Of a stretch of 64,000 nt of DNA, positions 1 through 8,969 are shown piece by piece; the first letter of the stretch is position 1; each line of letters opens with the position of its first letter. This DNA is from Serratia sp. UGAL515B_01 (lineage in GTDB: Bacteria; Pseudomonadota; Gammaproteobacteria; Enterobacterales; Enterobacteriaceae). Under the pieces are notes generated by a model. It saw only the letters and a list, made by a program, of their open reading frames with translations, had not been told where the DNA came from and did not search any database. Position numbers and translations under genes: made by a program. The stretch lies in assembly GCF_033095805.1 (NCBI RefSeq), contig NZ_CP109901.1, positions 2,914,001 to 2,978,000 of the forward strand, read 5' to 3'.

Positions 1-160
1 GTTGACCAGCAATACCTGCCACCACAGCATCAGACATCAAAAAAAGTTTAAGATTGAGTGTGGGCTCCTGCTCTTTGAGGGTTATTGATAGCCGCAACGC
101 ATTGAATAACGACTCTTGGCCGTAAGCAGCACCGTTGGCAATCACTAAAACAGATGACAT
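1..160 (-). CDS. ychN: YchN-like DsrE family protein, 3' end beyond the window
   Basis: This is a partial gene: the first 53 codons run leftwards off the window edge. The N-terminus begins MSSVLVIANGAAYGQES and continues with a LRLSITLKEQ stretch and LFLMSDAVVAG. That is the pattern of the small DsrE/DsrF fold protein YchN of E. coli, a soluble hexameric protein with a conserved cysteine in the part not seen here. Its biochemical role is uncertain. The start is supported by an AAGGAG ribosome site 8 bases upstream. It lies 14 bases downstream of acrR on the same strand and could be cotranscribed with it. In E. coli the acrR neighbour is mscK instead, so this placement differs from that genome. 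Confidence 0.8.
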   Translation of the reverse strand, partial: MSSVLVIANGAAYGQESLFNALRLSITLKEQEPTLNLKLFLMSDAVVAGIAGQ

Positions 161-174
161 GACGTGTTCTCCTT

Positions 175-837
175 TTAAATTTGTGTGCCTTTAAGCGCAG
201 AGGATCCCACGCGCAAAGAGGGACTAAACTGCATCATTTCAATAAAAGTATCGATTAATACACCTGCTTCAGCTTTCAAATCAAAACCTTCAGGTGCAAA
301 CAACCAATTTTCCATCAGGCCAGTCACATAGGCTCTCATTACGATAGCCGCACGGCGAGTATGAAGATCGCCAGGAAGTTGGCCACGCGCCATACTATCA
401 AGGAGAACACGCTCAATACGTTCATCATTTTCAAGGCATAACACCTTACGCGCTTCATGCAACGGTATCATTTCACCAATAAATTCGCATTTATGAAAAA
501 GAATCTCCATCAATGCACGGCGACGGCTGTCAACAACCGTAGCGGTAAGAATGTAAATCAGAATTTCTCTTAGGATCCGTAGTGGATTATCAGGAAACTT
601 TGCTTGATACTCTATTTCCAGATCACCTATTTTGGATTCTGATAGTTCCCAAACTTCGCTAAGTAGGTCTGACTTATTTTTGAAATGCCAGTAAATCGCC
701 CCCCGCGTGACCCCCGCCGCGGTTGCAATATCTGTCAGCGATGTTGCTGAAACGCCACGTTCAGAGAATTCTCTCACCGCGGCGTCTATGATCTGCTGTC
801 GTGTTTCTAGCGCCTGCTGTTTGGTTTTTCGTGCCAT
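175..837 (-). CDS. acrR: AcrR, TetR-family repressor of acrAB
   Basis: This is the local repressor of the AcrAB-TolC multidrug efflux operon. The 220-residue protein has an N-terminal TetR helix-turn-helix at about residues 10-57, with the motif [18 protein letters not shown], followed by an all-helical ligand-binding and dimerisation domain. Length is close to E. coli AcrR (215). The protein releases DNA when it binds efflux substrates such as dyes and bile compounds (family knowledge). It is divergent from acrA, and the 142-bp spacer holds a perfect palindrome that matches the AcrR operator, so it probably also represses itself. Nothing is truncated or missing. Confidence 0.96.
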   Translation of the reverse strand: MARKTKQQALETRQQIIDAAVREFSERGVSATSLTDIATAAGVTRGAIYWHFKNKSDLLSEVWELSESKIGDLEIEYQAKFPDNPLRILREILIYILTATVVDSRRRALMEILFHKCEFIGEMIPLHEARKVLCLENDERIERVLLDSMARGQLPGDLHTRRAAIVMRAYVTGLMENWLFAPEGFDLKAEAGVLIDTFIEMMQFSPSLRVGSSALKGTQI

Positions 838-864
838 GACGTTGTTTTTTAGGAGGGGTATGAT

Positions 865-890
865 TTACATACATTCGCGAATGTATGTAA
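865..890. promoter_or_regulatory. AcrR operator palindrome
   Basis: A perfect 26-bp inverted repeat has its centre at TTCG/CGAA and contains the half-site TACATACATTCG. It lies in the acrR-acrA divergent spacer, where the E. coli AcrR operator has the same TACATACATT/AATGTATGTA arms. The site sits 28 bases upstream of acrR and 89 bases upstream of acrA, so occupancy could control both promoters. Confidence 0.9.
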
Positions 891-979
891 CATAGCACGC
901 ACAATCAATTTACGCAGCAATGGGTTTAAAAGCTTGTGATCCATTGAACTATTTGAAATCGGACACTTGAGGTTTTTCT

Positions 980-2176
980 ATGAACAAAAACAGAGGGGTA
1001 ACGCCTCTGGCGGTAGTTCTGATGCTTTCATTAGGCCTAGTGCTTACGGGGTGTAATGACAAAGAAAACCAGCAACAAGGTGCCAAGCCCCCTACTCCAA
1101 CGGTAGGTGTGGTGACATTGAAGGCTGAATCCCTCAATATTACTACCGATCTTCCTGGACGTACCTCTGCTTATCGCGTTGCCGAAGTTCGCCCTCAGGT
1201 AAGTGGCATAATCCTGAAACGCAACTTTACTGAAGGCAGCGATATCAAGGCGGGAGTTTCACTGTATCAGATCGATCCCGCTACCTATCAGGCGGCTTAC
1301 AACAGCGCTAAAGGTGAACTGGCTAAAGCACAAGCCGCGGCTGAAATCGCTCGTCTGACGGTAAACCGCTATAAGCCGTTGCTGGGAACCAATTTTATCA
1401 GTAAACAGGACTTCGACACCGCTGTTTCTACGCAAACACAGGCTAATGCCGCTGTTATTGCTGCCAAAGCTGCCGTCGAAACCGCACGTATCAATCTGGC
1501 ATATACAAAAGTAACCTCACCTATTTCTGGCCGTATAGGTAAATCTACAGTTACCGAAGGAGCCCTAGTGACCTCCGGTCAGGCAAACGCGCTGGCAACA
1601 GTACAGCAGTTAGACCCGATGTATGTGGATGTCACACAATCCAGCAACGATTTTCTTCGTTTGAAGCAGGAGCTGGCTGACGGCACCCTGCAACAGGAAA
1701 ACGGTAAGGCCAAAGTGAAGTTACTGCTTGAGAATGGGCAAGAATATGCCCATGAGGGCAGGCTAGAGTTCTCCGACGTCACCGTCGATGAGACCACTGG
1801 CTCTATCACTATCCGCGCAATTTTCCCAAACCCTAACAATGGCTTACTTCCAGGCATGTTCGTTCGTGCCCGTCTGGAAGAAGGAATTCGCAGCGAGGCG
1901 CTGCTGGTTCCACAACAGGGTGTCACTCGTAACCCCCGCGGTGAAGCAACCGCGCTGGTCGTTGGTGCCGACGATAAAGTGGAACTGCGTACGCTGACTG
2001 CTACTCAGGCAATCGGCGATAAATGGTTAGTGACTGCCGGACTGAAAGCGGGCGATCGCGTTATTGTGACCGGCTTGCAAAAAGTCAAACCGGGCGCCCA
2101 AGTCAAGGTACAAGAGGCTGATAGCCAAGTGTCTAGCCAACCACAGACTGCGTCTGAACCCGCGAAGAAGTCTTAA
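980..2176 (+). CDS. acrA: AcrA, periplasmic adaptor lipoprotein of the RND efflux pump
   Basis: This is the membrane-fusion protein linking the AcrB inner-membrane pump to the TolC outer-membrane channel. The 398-residue protein starts with a lipoprotein signal peptide whose lipobox LTGC places the lipidated cysteine at residue 25. Next come the lipoyl/barrel-sandwich halves around an alpha-helical hairpin (roughly residues 95-170, rich in Ala, Gln and Lys), then beta-barrel and membrane-proximal domains. The length equals E. coli AcrA (397). The start follows a GAGG ribosome site and gives the MNKNRGVTPLAVVLMLS signal. acrB follows after 17 bp, forming the acrAB operon under the AcrR operator. 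Confidence 0.97.
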   Translation: MNKNRGVTPLAVVLMLSLGLVLTGCNDKENQQQGAKPPTPTVGVVTLKAESLNITTDLPGRTSAYRVAEVRPQVSGIILKRNFTEGSDIKAGVSLYQIDPATYQAAYNSAKGELAKAQAAAEIARLTVNRYKPLLGTNFISKQDFDTAVSTQTQANAAVIAAKAAVETARINLAYTKVTSPISGRIGKSTVTEGALVTSGQANALATVQQLDPMYVDVTQSSNDFLRLKQELADGTLQQENGKAKVKLLLENGQEYAHEGRLEFSDVTVDETTGSITIRAIFPNPNNGLLPGMFVRARLEEGIRSEALLVPQQGVTRNPRGEATALVVGADDKVELRTLTATQAIGDKWLVTAGLKAGDRVIVTGLQKVKPGAQVKVQEADSQVSSQPQTASEPAKKS

Positions 2177-2193
2177 AAAGGAGCCGGTAATAC

Positions 2194-5100
2194 ATGGCTA
2201 AGTTCTTTATAGATCGCCCTATTTTTGCGTGGGTAATCGCCATCATCATTATGCTGGCAGGTATCCTGTCGATAATGAAACTGCCTGTTGCACAATACCC
2301 TACGATTGCGCCACCGGCAGTGACGATTTCCGCTAACTACCGGGGGGCTGATGCTAAAACTGTGCAGGACACTGTGACACAGGTTATCGAGCAGAATATG
2401 AATGGTATTGATAACCTGTTGTACATGTCCTCAAGCAGTGACTCGTCTGGCAATGTTCAGATCACTCTTACCTTCGACTCGGGTGCCGATCCTGATATTG
2501 CTCAGGTACAGGTACAGAACAAGCTGCAACTGGCTATGCCGCTATTGCCGCAGGAAGTGCAACAACAAGGCGTTAGCGTAGAGAAATCAAGCAGTAGCTT
2601 CCTGATGGTGGCAGGCTTCATTTCTGAAGACGGCAGCATGACGCAGGAAGATATCGCAGACTATGTAGGTTCCAATATCAAGGATCCGATCAGTCGTACT
2701 TCTGGTGTAGGAACTGTGCAGTTATTCGGTTCCCAATATGCAATGCGTATCTGGCTCGACCCAAACAAACTGAACAATTACCATCTCACGCCTGGAGATG
2801 TCGTCACCGCTATCCGTGTCCAGAATAACCAGGTTGCCGCCGGTCAGCTTGGCGGTACACCGCCGGTTAAAGGCCAACAGCTAAACGCCTCAATCGTTGC
2901 ACAGACCCGTCTGACTTCGCCGGAAGAGTTCGGCAAAATCATGCTTAAAGTCAATGCCGATGGTTCTCAGGTGCGTTTGCGAGACGTTGCCAGGGTTGAA
3001 CTTGGCGGGGAAAGCTACAACGTGATTGCCCGCTATAACGGTAAACCGGCTTCTGGTATCGGTATCAAACTGGCTACCGGTGCCAATGCGCTGAATACAT
3101 CAGCGGCTGTCAAAGCTGAATTGACCAAGTTAGAACCGTTTTTCCCGGCGAGCCTGAAAGTGGTTTACCCCTACGACACCACACCCTTCGTTAAGATTTC
3201 TATTTACGAAGTGGTAAAAACGCTGATCGAAGCGATTATTCTGGTGTTTATGGTGATGTATCTGTTCCTGCAGAACTTCCGCGCTACACTGATCCCAACA
3301 ATTGCCGTACCCGTAGTGTTATTGGGAACATTCGCAATCTTAGCAACCTTCGGCTACTCGATAAACACCCTGACCATGTTCGCTATGGTGCTGGCTATCG
3401 GCCTTTTGGTAGACGATGCCATTGTGGTGGTGGAAAACGTCGAACGTGTTATGGCTGAAGAGGGTTTACCGCCAAAAGAAGCCACCAAGAAGTCGATGGA
3501 CCAGATCCAAGGCGCTCTGGTAGGTATAGCACTGGTGCTATCAGCAGTGTTTGTTCCAATGGCATTCTTCGGTGGTTCAACCGGAGCTATCTATCGTCAG
3601 TTCTCGATAACTATCGTTTCGGCGATGGTACTTTCTGTTTTGGTCGCCTTGATCCTGACGCCTGCGCTTTGTGCCACAATGCTCAAACCGATCGCAAAAG
3701 GCGATCATGGCGCAACTACAGGTTTCTTCGGTTGGTTCAACCGCATGTTCGAGAAAAGCACGCATCACTACACAGACAGTGTGGCAAACATCTTGCGCAG
3801 CACTGGCCGTTATTTGGTGATTTATGTGCTACTGGTGGTCGGCATGGGCTTGCTGTTCATGCGTTTACCTTCTTCGTTTCTACCGGATGAAGATCAGGGG
3901 ATCCTATTGACCATGGTGCAACTCCCTGCTGGTGCGACTCAGGAGCGTACCCAGAAAGTGTTGGACGAAGTAAACGATTACTTTCTCACCAAAGAGAAAG
4001 ACAACGTTAATTCTGTGTTTACCGTTAACGGTTTCGGTTTCAGCGGCCAAGGGCAAAATACCGGCTTAGCCTTCGTCAGCCTGAAGGACTGGTCCGAACG
4101 CCATGGTGCGCAAAACAAGGTACCAGCCATTTCAGGGCGAGCGATGGGGGCATTCTCACAAATTAAAGATGGTATGGTATTCGCCTTTAATCTACCTGCA
4201 ATTATTGAATTAGGTAGCGCAACCGGATTTGACTTCCAACTGCTCGATCAGGCAAACCTTGGCCATGAAAAATTGACCGAAGCTCGCAACCAACTGTTTG
4301 GTATGGCGGCAAAGCACCCCGACATGTTGGTCGGCATGCGTCCAAACGGTCTCGAAGATACCCCTCAATTCAAACTGGAAATTGACCAGGAAAAAGCGCA
4401 GGCACTGGGCATTTCCCTGAGTGATATCAACACCACCTTGAGCACGTCTTTGGGTGGAGCCTACGTGAACGATTTTATTGATCGTGGTCGCGTGAAAAAG
4501 GTCTATCTACAAGCTGAAGCCCCATTCCGTATGCTACCAGGGGATATTGATAACTGGCATGTGCGCGGTGCCTCCGGCCAAATGGTACCGTTCTCTACAT
4601 TTTCCAGTGCCAAGTGGCAGTTCGGTTCGCCACGTCTAGAACGCTATAACGGTCTGCCATCAATGGAGATCCTGGGTCAGGCAGCTCCAGGTAGAAGTAA
4701 TGGTGAGGCTATGGATCTGATGGAGGAGCTGGCTGCCAAACTACCCAGTGGCATAGGCTATGATTGGACCGGTATGTCCTATCAGGAACGACTATCAGGG
4801 AATCAGGCACTCTCGCTGTACGCAATCTCATTGGTCGTGGTGTTCCTATGTCTTGCAGCATTGTACGAGAGCTGGTCGATTCCTTTCTCGGTTATGCTGG
4901 TCGTCCCGCTGGGCATTGTGGGTGCGTTGTTGGCAACCACAATGCGTGGGCTGGAAAATGATGTTTATTTCAAAGTAGGCTTGTTGACCACCATTGGTTT
5001 GTCAGCAAAGAACGCGATCTTGATTGTGGAATTCGCCAAAGACCTAATGGAGAAGGAAGGTAAAGGCCTTATAGAAGCCACGTTGGAAGCCGTTCGCATG

Positions 5101-5340
5101 CGACTGCGCCCTATCCTGATGACTTCATTAGCCTTCATTCTAGGCGTATTGCCATTGGTTATCAGCAGTGGCGCAGGCTCTGGTGCTCAGAACGCAGTAG
5201 GTACTGGCGTTATGGGGGGAATGATAGCCGCAACCGTATTGGCTATCTTCTTTGTACCATTGTTCTTTGTCGTCGTTCGTCGTCGCTTCGGCAAGAAATC
5301 TGAAGATGTAGAGCACGCTCATCCGATTGTGCGGCACTGA
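2194..5340 (+). CDS. acrB: AcrB, RND-family multidrug efflux transporter
   Basis: This is the proton-driven inner-membrane trimeric pump that takes drugs, bile salts and detergents from the periplasm and outer leaflet and expels them through AcrA-TolC. At 1048 residues it has the usual HAE1 RND length, with two repeats of six transmembrane helices and two large periplasmic loops. The TM4 proton-relay motif [17 protein letters not shown] carries the two essential Asp (407/408). TM10 has [17 protein letters not shown] with the conserved Lys, and TM11 has [12 protein letters not shown] with the relay Arg and Thr. A ribosome site AAAGGAG precedes the start. A strong hairpin terminator follows 20 bp after the stop. 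Confidence 0.98.
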   Translation: MAKFFIDRPIFAWVIAIIIMLAGILSIMKLPVAQYPTIAPPAVTISANYRGADAKTVQDTVTQVIEQNMNGIDNLLYMSSSSDSSGNVQITLTFDSGADPDIAQVQVQNKLQLAMPLLPQEVQQQGVSVEKSSSSFLMVAGFISEDGSMTQEDIADYVGSNIKDPISRTSGVGTVQLFGSQYAMRIWLDPNKLNNYHLTPGDVVTAIRVQNNQVAAGQLGGTPPVKGQQLNASIVAQTRLTSPEEFGKIMLKVNADGSQVRLRDVARVELGGESYNVIARYNGKPASGIGIKLATGANALNTSAAVKAELTKLEPFFPASLKVVYPYDTTPFVKISIYEVVKTLIEAIILVFMVMYLFLQNFRATLIPTIAVPVVLLGTFAILATFGYSINTLTMFAMVLAIGLLVDDAIVVVENVERVMAEEGLPPKEATKKSMDQIQGALVGIALVLSAVFVPMAFFGGSTGAIYRQFSITIVSAMVLSVLVALILTPALCATMLKPIAKGDHGATTGFFGWFNRMFEKSTHHYTDSVANILRSTGRYLVIYVLLVVGMGLLFMRLPSSFLPDEDQGILLTMVQLPAGATQERTQKVLDEVNDYFLTKEKDNVNSVFTVNGFGFSGQGQNTGLAFVSLKDWSERHGAQNKVPAISGRAMGAFSQIKDGMVFAFNLPAIIELGSATGFDFQLLDQANLGHEKLTEARNQLFGMAAKHPDMLVGMRPNGLEDTPQFKLEIDQEKAQALGISLSDINTTLSTSLGGAYVNDFIDRGRVKKVYLQAEAPFRMLPGDIDNWHVRGASGQMVPFSTFSSAKWQFGSPRLERYNGLPSMEILGQAAPGRSNGEAMDLMEELAAKLPSGIGYDWTGMSYQERLSGNQALSLYAISLVVVFLCLAALYESWSIPFSVMLVVPLGIVGALLATTMRGLENDVYFKVGLLTTIGLSAKNAILIVEFAKDLMEKEGKGLIEATLEAVRMRLRPILMTSLAFILGVLPLVISSGAGSGAQNAVGTGVMGGMIAATVLAIFFVPLFFVVVRRRFGKKSEDVEHAHPIVRH

Positions 5341-5359
5341 AACCTTCTCTAGCTAAAAC

Positions 5360-5386
5360 AAGGCCGCATCCCATGCGGCCTTTTCT
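5360..5386 (+). terminator. Rho-independent terminator of acrAB
   Basis: The stem AAGGCCGCAT / ATGCGGCCTT closes a CCC loop and is followed by TTCTTTG. It lies directly after acrB and fits an intrinsic terminator of the operon. Confidence 0.9.
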
Positions 5387-5469
5387 TTGTCTACCGCTTT
5401 ATGAATGAAAAAAGTTCTCATTAAATATTTTCTACTATTGAACATGAAACCGAGGAGATGCATAATATT

Positions 5470-5484
5470 TGTTATATTATAACA
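5470..5484. promoter_or_regulatory. Zur box upstream of rpmE2
   Basis: The perfect 15-bp dyad TGTTATATTATAACA lies 16 bp before the rpmE2 start. It matches the core of the enterobacterial Zur operator (GTTATANTATAAC). Zur bound to zinc would block transcription of the two alternative ribosomal protein genes, and zinc shortage would release it. The identification rests on pattern match and on the genes it precedes. Confidence 0.85.
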
Positions 5485-5500
5485 TAACAGGTAGTTATTT

Positions 5501-5758
5501 ATGAAAACAGGCATTCATCCTAACTATCGTACTGTGGTATTCCATGATCTCAGTGCTGATACTTATTTTAAAATCGGTTCAACCATCAAAACTGATCGTA
5601 CTATCGAAATCGATGGGGAAAGTCTGCCTTACGTCACTATTGACGTCTCTTCAGCTTCCCACCCTTACTACACTGGCAAGCAGAAAGAGTTCTCGAAAGA
5701 GGGTAGCACTGCCCGCTTCCAACAACGTTTTGGTCGATTGATCGGCAGCAGAAAATAA
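5501..5758 (+). CDS. rpmE2: Ribosomal protein L31 type B (zinc-independent paralogue)
   Basis: This is an 85-residue bL31 of the B type, the form without the zinc-binding cysteine motif. No cysteine occurs in the protein, as expected of a C-minus paralogue that replaces zinc-containing RpmE in zinc-starved cells and frees its zinc. The sequence starts [19 protein letters not shown] and ends in [12 protein letters not shown], typical of the YkgM group. It is followed after 12 bp by rpmJ2 and preceded by a Zur box, so the pair forms a zinc-responsive operon. In E. coli the same pair (ykgM-ykgO) is elsewhere on the chromosome. Confidence 0.95.
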   Translation: MKTGIHPNYRTVVFHDLSADTYFKIGSTIKTDRTIEIDGESLPYVTIDVSSASHPYYTGKQKEFSKEGSTARFQQRFGRLIGSRK

Positions 5759-5770
5759 CGAGGGATTATT

Positions 5771-5911
5771 ATGCAAGTCTTAAGTTCATTACGCTCAACA
5801 AAGAAACGCCATCCAGATTGTAAAGTTGTACGTCGCCATGGGCGCATCTATGTGATCTGTAAATCCAACCCACGTTTTAAAGCCGTGCAAGGCCGCAAGA
5901 AAAAACGTTAA
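5771..5911 (+). CDS. rpmJ2: Ribosomal protein L36 type B (alternative bL36)
   Basis: This 46-codon gene begins [20 protein letters not shown] and ends VQGRKKKR, closely matching E. coli YkgO. It is the alternative large-subunit protein bL36 lacking the full zinc ribbon: two cysteines remain (residues 17 and 30) instead of the C4/C3H set. It sits 12 bp after rpmE2 and shares its Zur-controlled promoter. A ribosome site (GAGGGA) precedes the start. It probably replaces zinc-binding RpmJ during zinc limitation. Confidence 0.93.
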   Translation: MQVLSSLRSTKKRHPDCKVVRRHGRIYVICKSNPRFKAVQGRKKKR

Positions 5912-5941
5912 CCCCCACCCCAATACCATCTTTCATCAAGG

Positions 5942-5964
5942 CCCCGTGTTGTTTAACGGGGTCT
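5942..5964 (+). terminator. Weak hairpin after rpmJ2
   Basis: CCCCGT and ACGGGG can pair around an 8-base loop 30 bp after the rpmJ2 stop, followed by TCTCTATAT. The U-tract is poor, so it is a possible rather than a strong terminator. Confidence 0.5.
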
Positions 5965-6742
5965 CTATATTGATACAAGAGTCGTGACTACGGCTCCCAA
6001 CAGGCCGAACTGAAAGATGACCTACACTACGCTATCAGCCTGAGAGATTGCATTACCATCTCGCGAGTTTCACCTCCCCATTACCATCTCGATCTTTCCC
6101 CAGCCTTCCATCTTCCGATTGAAGGTATATCCAAAGTGTGAAAAAAGAGTCATTCAACAAAAAATTTAACCACCGAGGAGAGAAAAAGAGTAAGATAGAG
6201 CGCTGTAAGTTATAGAACCAGATAACAAACGGCAACTAGACCAAGACGTCGTTTTAAAACAGGTCTATTTTTAGTAAAGCTATTAAAGAAATTTTCTGTT
6301 TTCCAGTAGACGGTGTTGATACCTAAATCAATAGCAATGTCTATTTTTTATTCAGAGAAAGTGTTTATTGCTGAAAATTATTAGAAATAATGAAGATTGA
6401 TAATGTCAATAATAATTATTATTCAATGAGTTACTACCATCACCCGTCAATCTCTCATGTATACTTGGACATCAATAGTGACAAACACATTAATAACGCT
6501 GTTATTTTCACATTGAGGAAAAGGGTTCGCTTTTGTTGTAATCGGCAACATACGCCCTTCTACTAATGATGAATTGTAAGTTTAGGTAATAGTAAAAGGC
6601 CAGATGGTAAAAAATGATTTATATTTATTATACTGGAAGCTTAATAAGCCGCTACAAGTAACTCGCTTTTTTCGCTTATGGTGTAAGTCAATGTACTCAC
6701 AGAGTGTTATCAACACCGAAATTAAGACTGACGGGGGATGAT
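5965..6742. other. Long AT-rich intergenic region, possible gene remnant
   Basis: About 780 bp separates rpmJ2 from tomB with no convincing intact gene. Reading + from 5974 to about 6140 gives an open stretch containing AELKDDLHYAISLRDCI. This faintly resembles the segment before the EAL domain of PdeB-like phosphodiesterases, whose gene (ylaB) lies near hha in E. coli. The likeness is weak and could be chance. The stretch from 6240 to 6690 is very AT-rich and probably holds the tomB-hha promoter region, which in relatives is bound by H-NS/Hha. No terminator, repeat or RNA gene was recognised. Confidence 0.4.
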
Positions 6743-7111
6743 ATGGATGAGTATTCGCCAAAAAGGCATGATATTGCTCAACTCAAATTCTTGTGTGAAA
6801 ATCTGTATGATGAAGGCATAGCTACCTTAGGTGGCAGCCATCACGGTTGGGTAAACGACCCAACATCCTCTGTCAATCTCCAGCTTAATGAGCTGATTGA
6901 GCATATTGCTTCATTTGTAATGAGCTTTAAAATTAAATACATGGAAGAAAGTGATTTGTCAGGGGTAGTTGAAGAATACCTCGACGATACCTATACTCTG
7001 TTCAGTAGTTACGGTATTAATGACTCAGACTTACGCCGTTGGGAAAAAACCAAGGCGCGAGCATTCAGAATGTTCTCAGGAGAGAGCACCTGTACCACGA
7101 TGAAAACTTAG
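6743..7111 (+). CDS. tomB: TomB, Hha antitoxin/biofilm modulator
   Basis: This 122-residue acidic protein is encoded just upstream of hha. TomB relieves the growth-inhibiting action of Hha and lowers biofilm formation in E. coli. The N-terminus MDEYSPKRHDIAQLKFLCE is nearly identical to E. coli TomB, which fixes the start at 6743 although the frame stays open for 13 more codons upstream. The conserved GWVNDPTS, LQLNELIEHIA and EYLDDTYTLFSSYGI blocks are present. The C-terminus differs, as it commonly does. hha follows after 51 bp, so the two are probably one operon. Confidence 0.93.
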   Translation: MDEYSPKRHDIAQLKFLCENLYDEGIATLGGSHHGWVNDPTSSVNLQLNELIEHIASFVMSFKIKYMEESDLSGVVEEYLDDTYTLFSSYGINDSDLRRWEKTKARAFRMFSGESTCTTMKT

Positions 7112-7162
7112 GGGATATTTGTCCCCCGATCAATTCTACAGTTAATAAGATTAAAGGTTATC

Positions 7163-7366
7163 ATGACTAAAATTGACTATCTGATGCGTTTGCGTAAATG
7201 CACCACGATTGAAACACTAGAGCGTGTTATTGAGAAAAACAAGTACGAGCTATCTAACGATGAGCTGGAGCTTTTCTACTCTGCAGCCGACCATCGCCTT
7301 GCCGAGCTCACCATGAACAAGCTATACGACAAAATCCCCGTTGCCGTATGGAAATATGTAAGATAA
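7163..7366 (+). CDS. hha: Hha/YmoA family nucleoid-associated regulator
   Basis: This is a 67-residue protein of the Hha/YmoA family, which binds H-NS oligomers and helps silence AT-rich horizontally acquired genes and virulence or thermoregulated genes. The sequence [30 protein letters not shown] and the VAVWKYVR end match YmoA of Yersinia and Hha of E. coli. The conserved cysteine lies at residue 13. Length is normal. It is paired with tomB upstream and followed by a hairpin. Confidence 0.96.
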   Translation: MTKIDYLMRLRKCTTIETLERVIEKNKYELSNDELELFYSAADHRLAELTMNKLYDKIPVAVWKYVR

Positions 7367-7384
7367 TCAAAGCAATTCGTGTTG

Positions 7385-7406
7385 AGCCGATAATACTATC
7401 GGCTTC
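7385..7406 (+). terminator. Hairpin after hha
   Basis: AGCCGATA and TATCGGCT form an 8-bp stem with loop ATAC, 18 bp after the hha stop. The following sequence is TCAAACTTTG, so the U-tract is weak. It is still the likely transcript end of tomB-hha. Confidence 0.6.
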
Positions 7407-7652
7407 AAACTTTGACTAACTTCTTATTTTTAGACATTTTTAAAAAGTTGCTTCTTTGCAGGAAATGCTACAGAAGCAATTGAAAAGGGGTTTCAATTAA
7501 TGATTGAAAACTCAGTTATACTCAGTATATTAACCTTACTTTGAGTTTTAACATCATATGTTGTGAATAAACAACGGACAATTTGTCATCATTCAAGTGT
7601 ATTGTATATAGCTGCAGAAAATAACAATGTCCAATCCTGAGAGTGCCATCCT

Positions 7653-8027
7653 ATGAGAGATTTTAAGAAAGCCGCCATGGTAACGTGCGATTAAATTGAG
7701 GTGGTAACTTTTCGCAATGACGATCCCCCTAGGCTGGTATTCCCTTTCGAAACTCATGATTACTTTACTTTAAAATATTCCAAAGCGAATGGAGTGAACA
7801 CAGACAGTAATCCCCTTCACCTAGAAGGCAATGTGCGTAGCTTCGGTAACAGCACCGCTAACGAGTACCAGTTATACTCAACCTCCTTTGACATAGATGC
7901 CCGAAACACAGTTATCATTATGAATTTAAATAATTTTACACTTCAAAACTCAAGCGTATTAAAGTTCGCTAGGTATGAATATCGTAATTGCTTTAAATTC
8001 CCCAGAATAATAAAGCCTATTATTTAG
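7653..8027 (+). pseudogene. Unknown ORF interrupted by one in-frame TAA
   Basis: A reading frame starts at ATG 7653 (MRDFKKAAMVTCD), meets TAA at 7692-7694, then stays open in the same frame for 111 codons to TAG at 8025-8027. The second part could start at GTG 7701 as a 108-residue protein. It is rich in Asn, Thr, Tyr and Phe, with LEGNVRSFGNSTANEY and FDIDARNTVIIMNLNNFTLQNSS. I recognise no family. The composition is AT-rich and codon use differs from the neighbouring housekeeping genes, which suggests acquired DNA. The whole could be a small gene inactivated by a nonsense mutation, a GTG-started short gene, or a fragment of a larger protein. No good ribosome site precedes either start. Confidence 0.4.
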
Positions 8028-8068
8028 AAAAATTAAACTAAATAGTAGCCAGTCCGCTTAAAACTGTT

Positions 8069-8341
8069 CTAGGCTGTATCCCTTAACTGTACGCGAGAGC
8101 CGCTGGCGATCATTTACGCGCAGAGCAAGGCGTGAGCCGTGAGGTTGGGTGGGCCAAATAAGCGGCGAACAACGCAGCAATGCGCGCAAATGGCCCCAGC
8201 CCGTAGGGTCGCACCCCAAAAGCCCATTCTCCGTGTTGTCGGGCTTGAACAGAGGACCGCACTCTGCCCTTCACCTTCCGCCTTGATAATGGGCTTTTGG
8301 GTCTGCGACGACACCACGGACAGTTAAGGGATACAGCCTAG
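8069..8341. mobile_element. MITE-like element with 22-bp terminal inverted repeats
   Basis: A 273-bp segment is bounded by perfect 22-bp inverted repeats (8069-8090 and 8320-8341; outer part CTAGGCTGTATCCCTTAACT). The palindromic CTAG at each tip may be a 4-bp target duplication or part of the repeat. Inside, a second inverted pair (CCCAAAAGCCCATT at 8215-8228 and its complement at 8288-8301, extended outward by GTCGCA/TGCGAC) can fold into a long hairpin. The interior is GC-rich compared with its AT-rich flanks. Both strands have short open frames but no transposase. It looks like a non-autonomous insertion element. A remnant with the same tip sequence lies at the 3' end of ribD. Confidence 0.75.
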
Positions 8342-8711
8342 CACTACAAAGCGGCTGCACGAAGGTACGGGGCAAAGCAACAGAGCCACAGACACTTAAG
8401 CTCATTTAAATTGTCGATAGTCAGCAGGCAAGGGGGGTAGCGAGAAGAGTGGCCCTTTGTATACCCGGTACACTCATAAAACTGTCTGGAGCCAGTTCGA
8501 AAGCTGCTAACAGCTGCACTCCAAACCGTGAGACGTCGGCATGAACCAATACCTAAGAATTGAATGGCGGCGGGTATATCATCATAAAAGCACATCACCG
8601 TTGGTCAGGCTTTATATGTAAGCAAGTTACATCGACAAATACTTTGTAACGTAAAATGAGGTAGAGCAAAAAGCATGAACGCCAGAGGAAACAGATTATT
8701 GAGACAGAATT
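8342..8711. other. Non-coding gap between the MITE and ffs
   Basis: No supported gene was found in these 370 bp. A minus-strand open frame (8344-8598) of 84 codons has no recognisable similarity and an odd Cys/Ser/Arg-rich composition, so I treat it as spurious. The sequence closest to ffs should contain the 3' flank of the SRP RNA, but no clear U-tract terminator is visible. This may be decayed DNA. Confidence 0.4.
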
Positions 8712-8825
8712 GGGTGGGGGCTCTACCAGCTACATCCCGGCACACACGTCATCTGCTACGGCTGCTTCCTTCCGGACCTGACCGAGTTCACAAATTAGTG
8801 TTGCGGGAGAACCAACAGAGCCCCC
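8712..8825 (-). ncRNA. ffs: 4.5S RNA, signal recognition particle RNA
   Basis: The minus strand reads GGGGGCTCTGTTGGTTCTCC at the 5' end and ends in GCCCCCACCC, giving a 114-nt RNA whose ends pair. The universally conserved tetraloop region GGTCAGGTCCGGAAGGAAGC lies in the centre, which is the Ffh M-domain binding site. The RNA joins Ffh to form the bacterial SRP that targets membrane proteins to FtsY and the translocon. Placement beside atl and tesB matches E. coli. Confidence 0.97.
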
Positions 8826-8969
8826 ATTGACGGCTTCACTCACTGTAAAGCGCTGGGCATTATCGGTGATGGCTATACAAATAGCAAGCCAACCACGATC
8901 AAACGCTGTTTTCTTGCCCACTCTAGCTGTGGCACACTTCACTATCGCTTCTATCACAGGAAAAGAAGT

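Noticed and set aside
6053..6235. Minus-strand 60-codon frame between rpmJ2 and tomB
   Set aside because: No family similarity, no ribosome site, AT-rich hydrophobic translation typical of chance ORFs.
8114..8327. Overlapping small open frames on both strands inside the MITE-like element
   Set aside because: They lie within a repeat with inverted ends, overlap each other on both strands and resemble no transposase. High GC explains the open frames.
8344..8598. Minus-strand 84-codon frame before ffs
   Set aside because: Composition is unlike a real protein, no similarity and no ribosome site.
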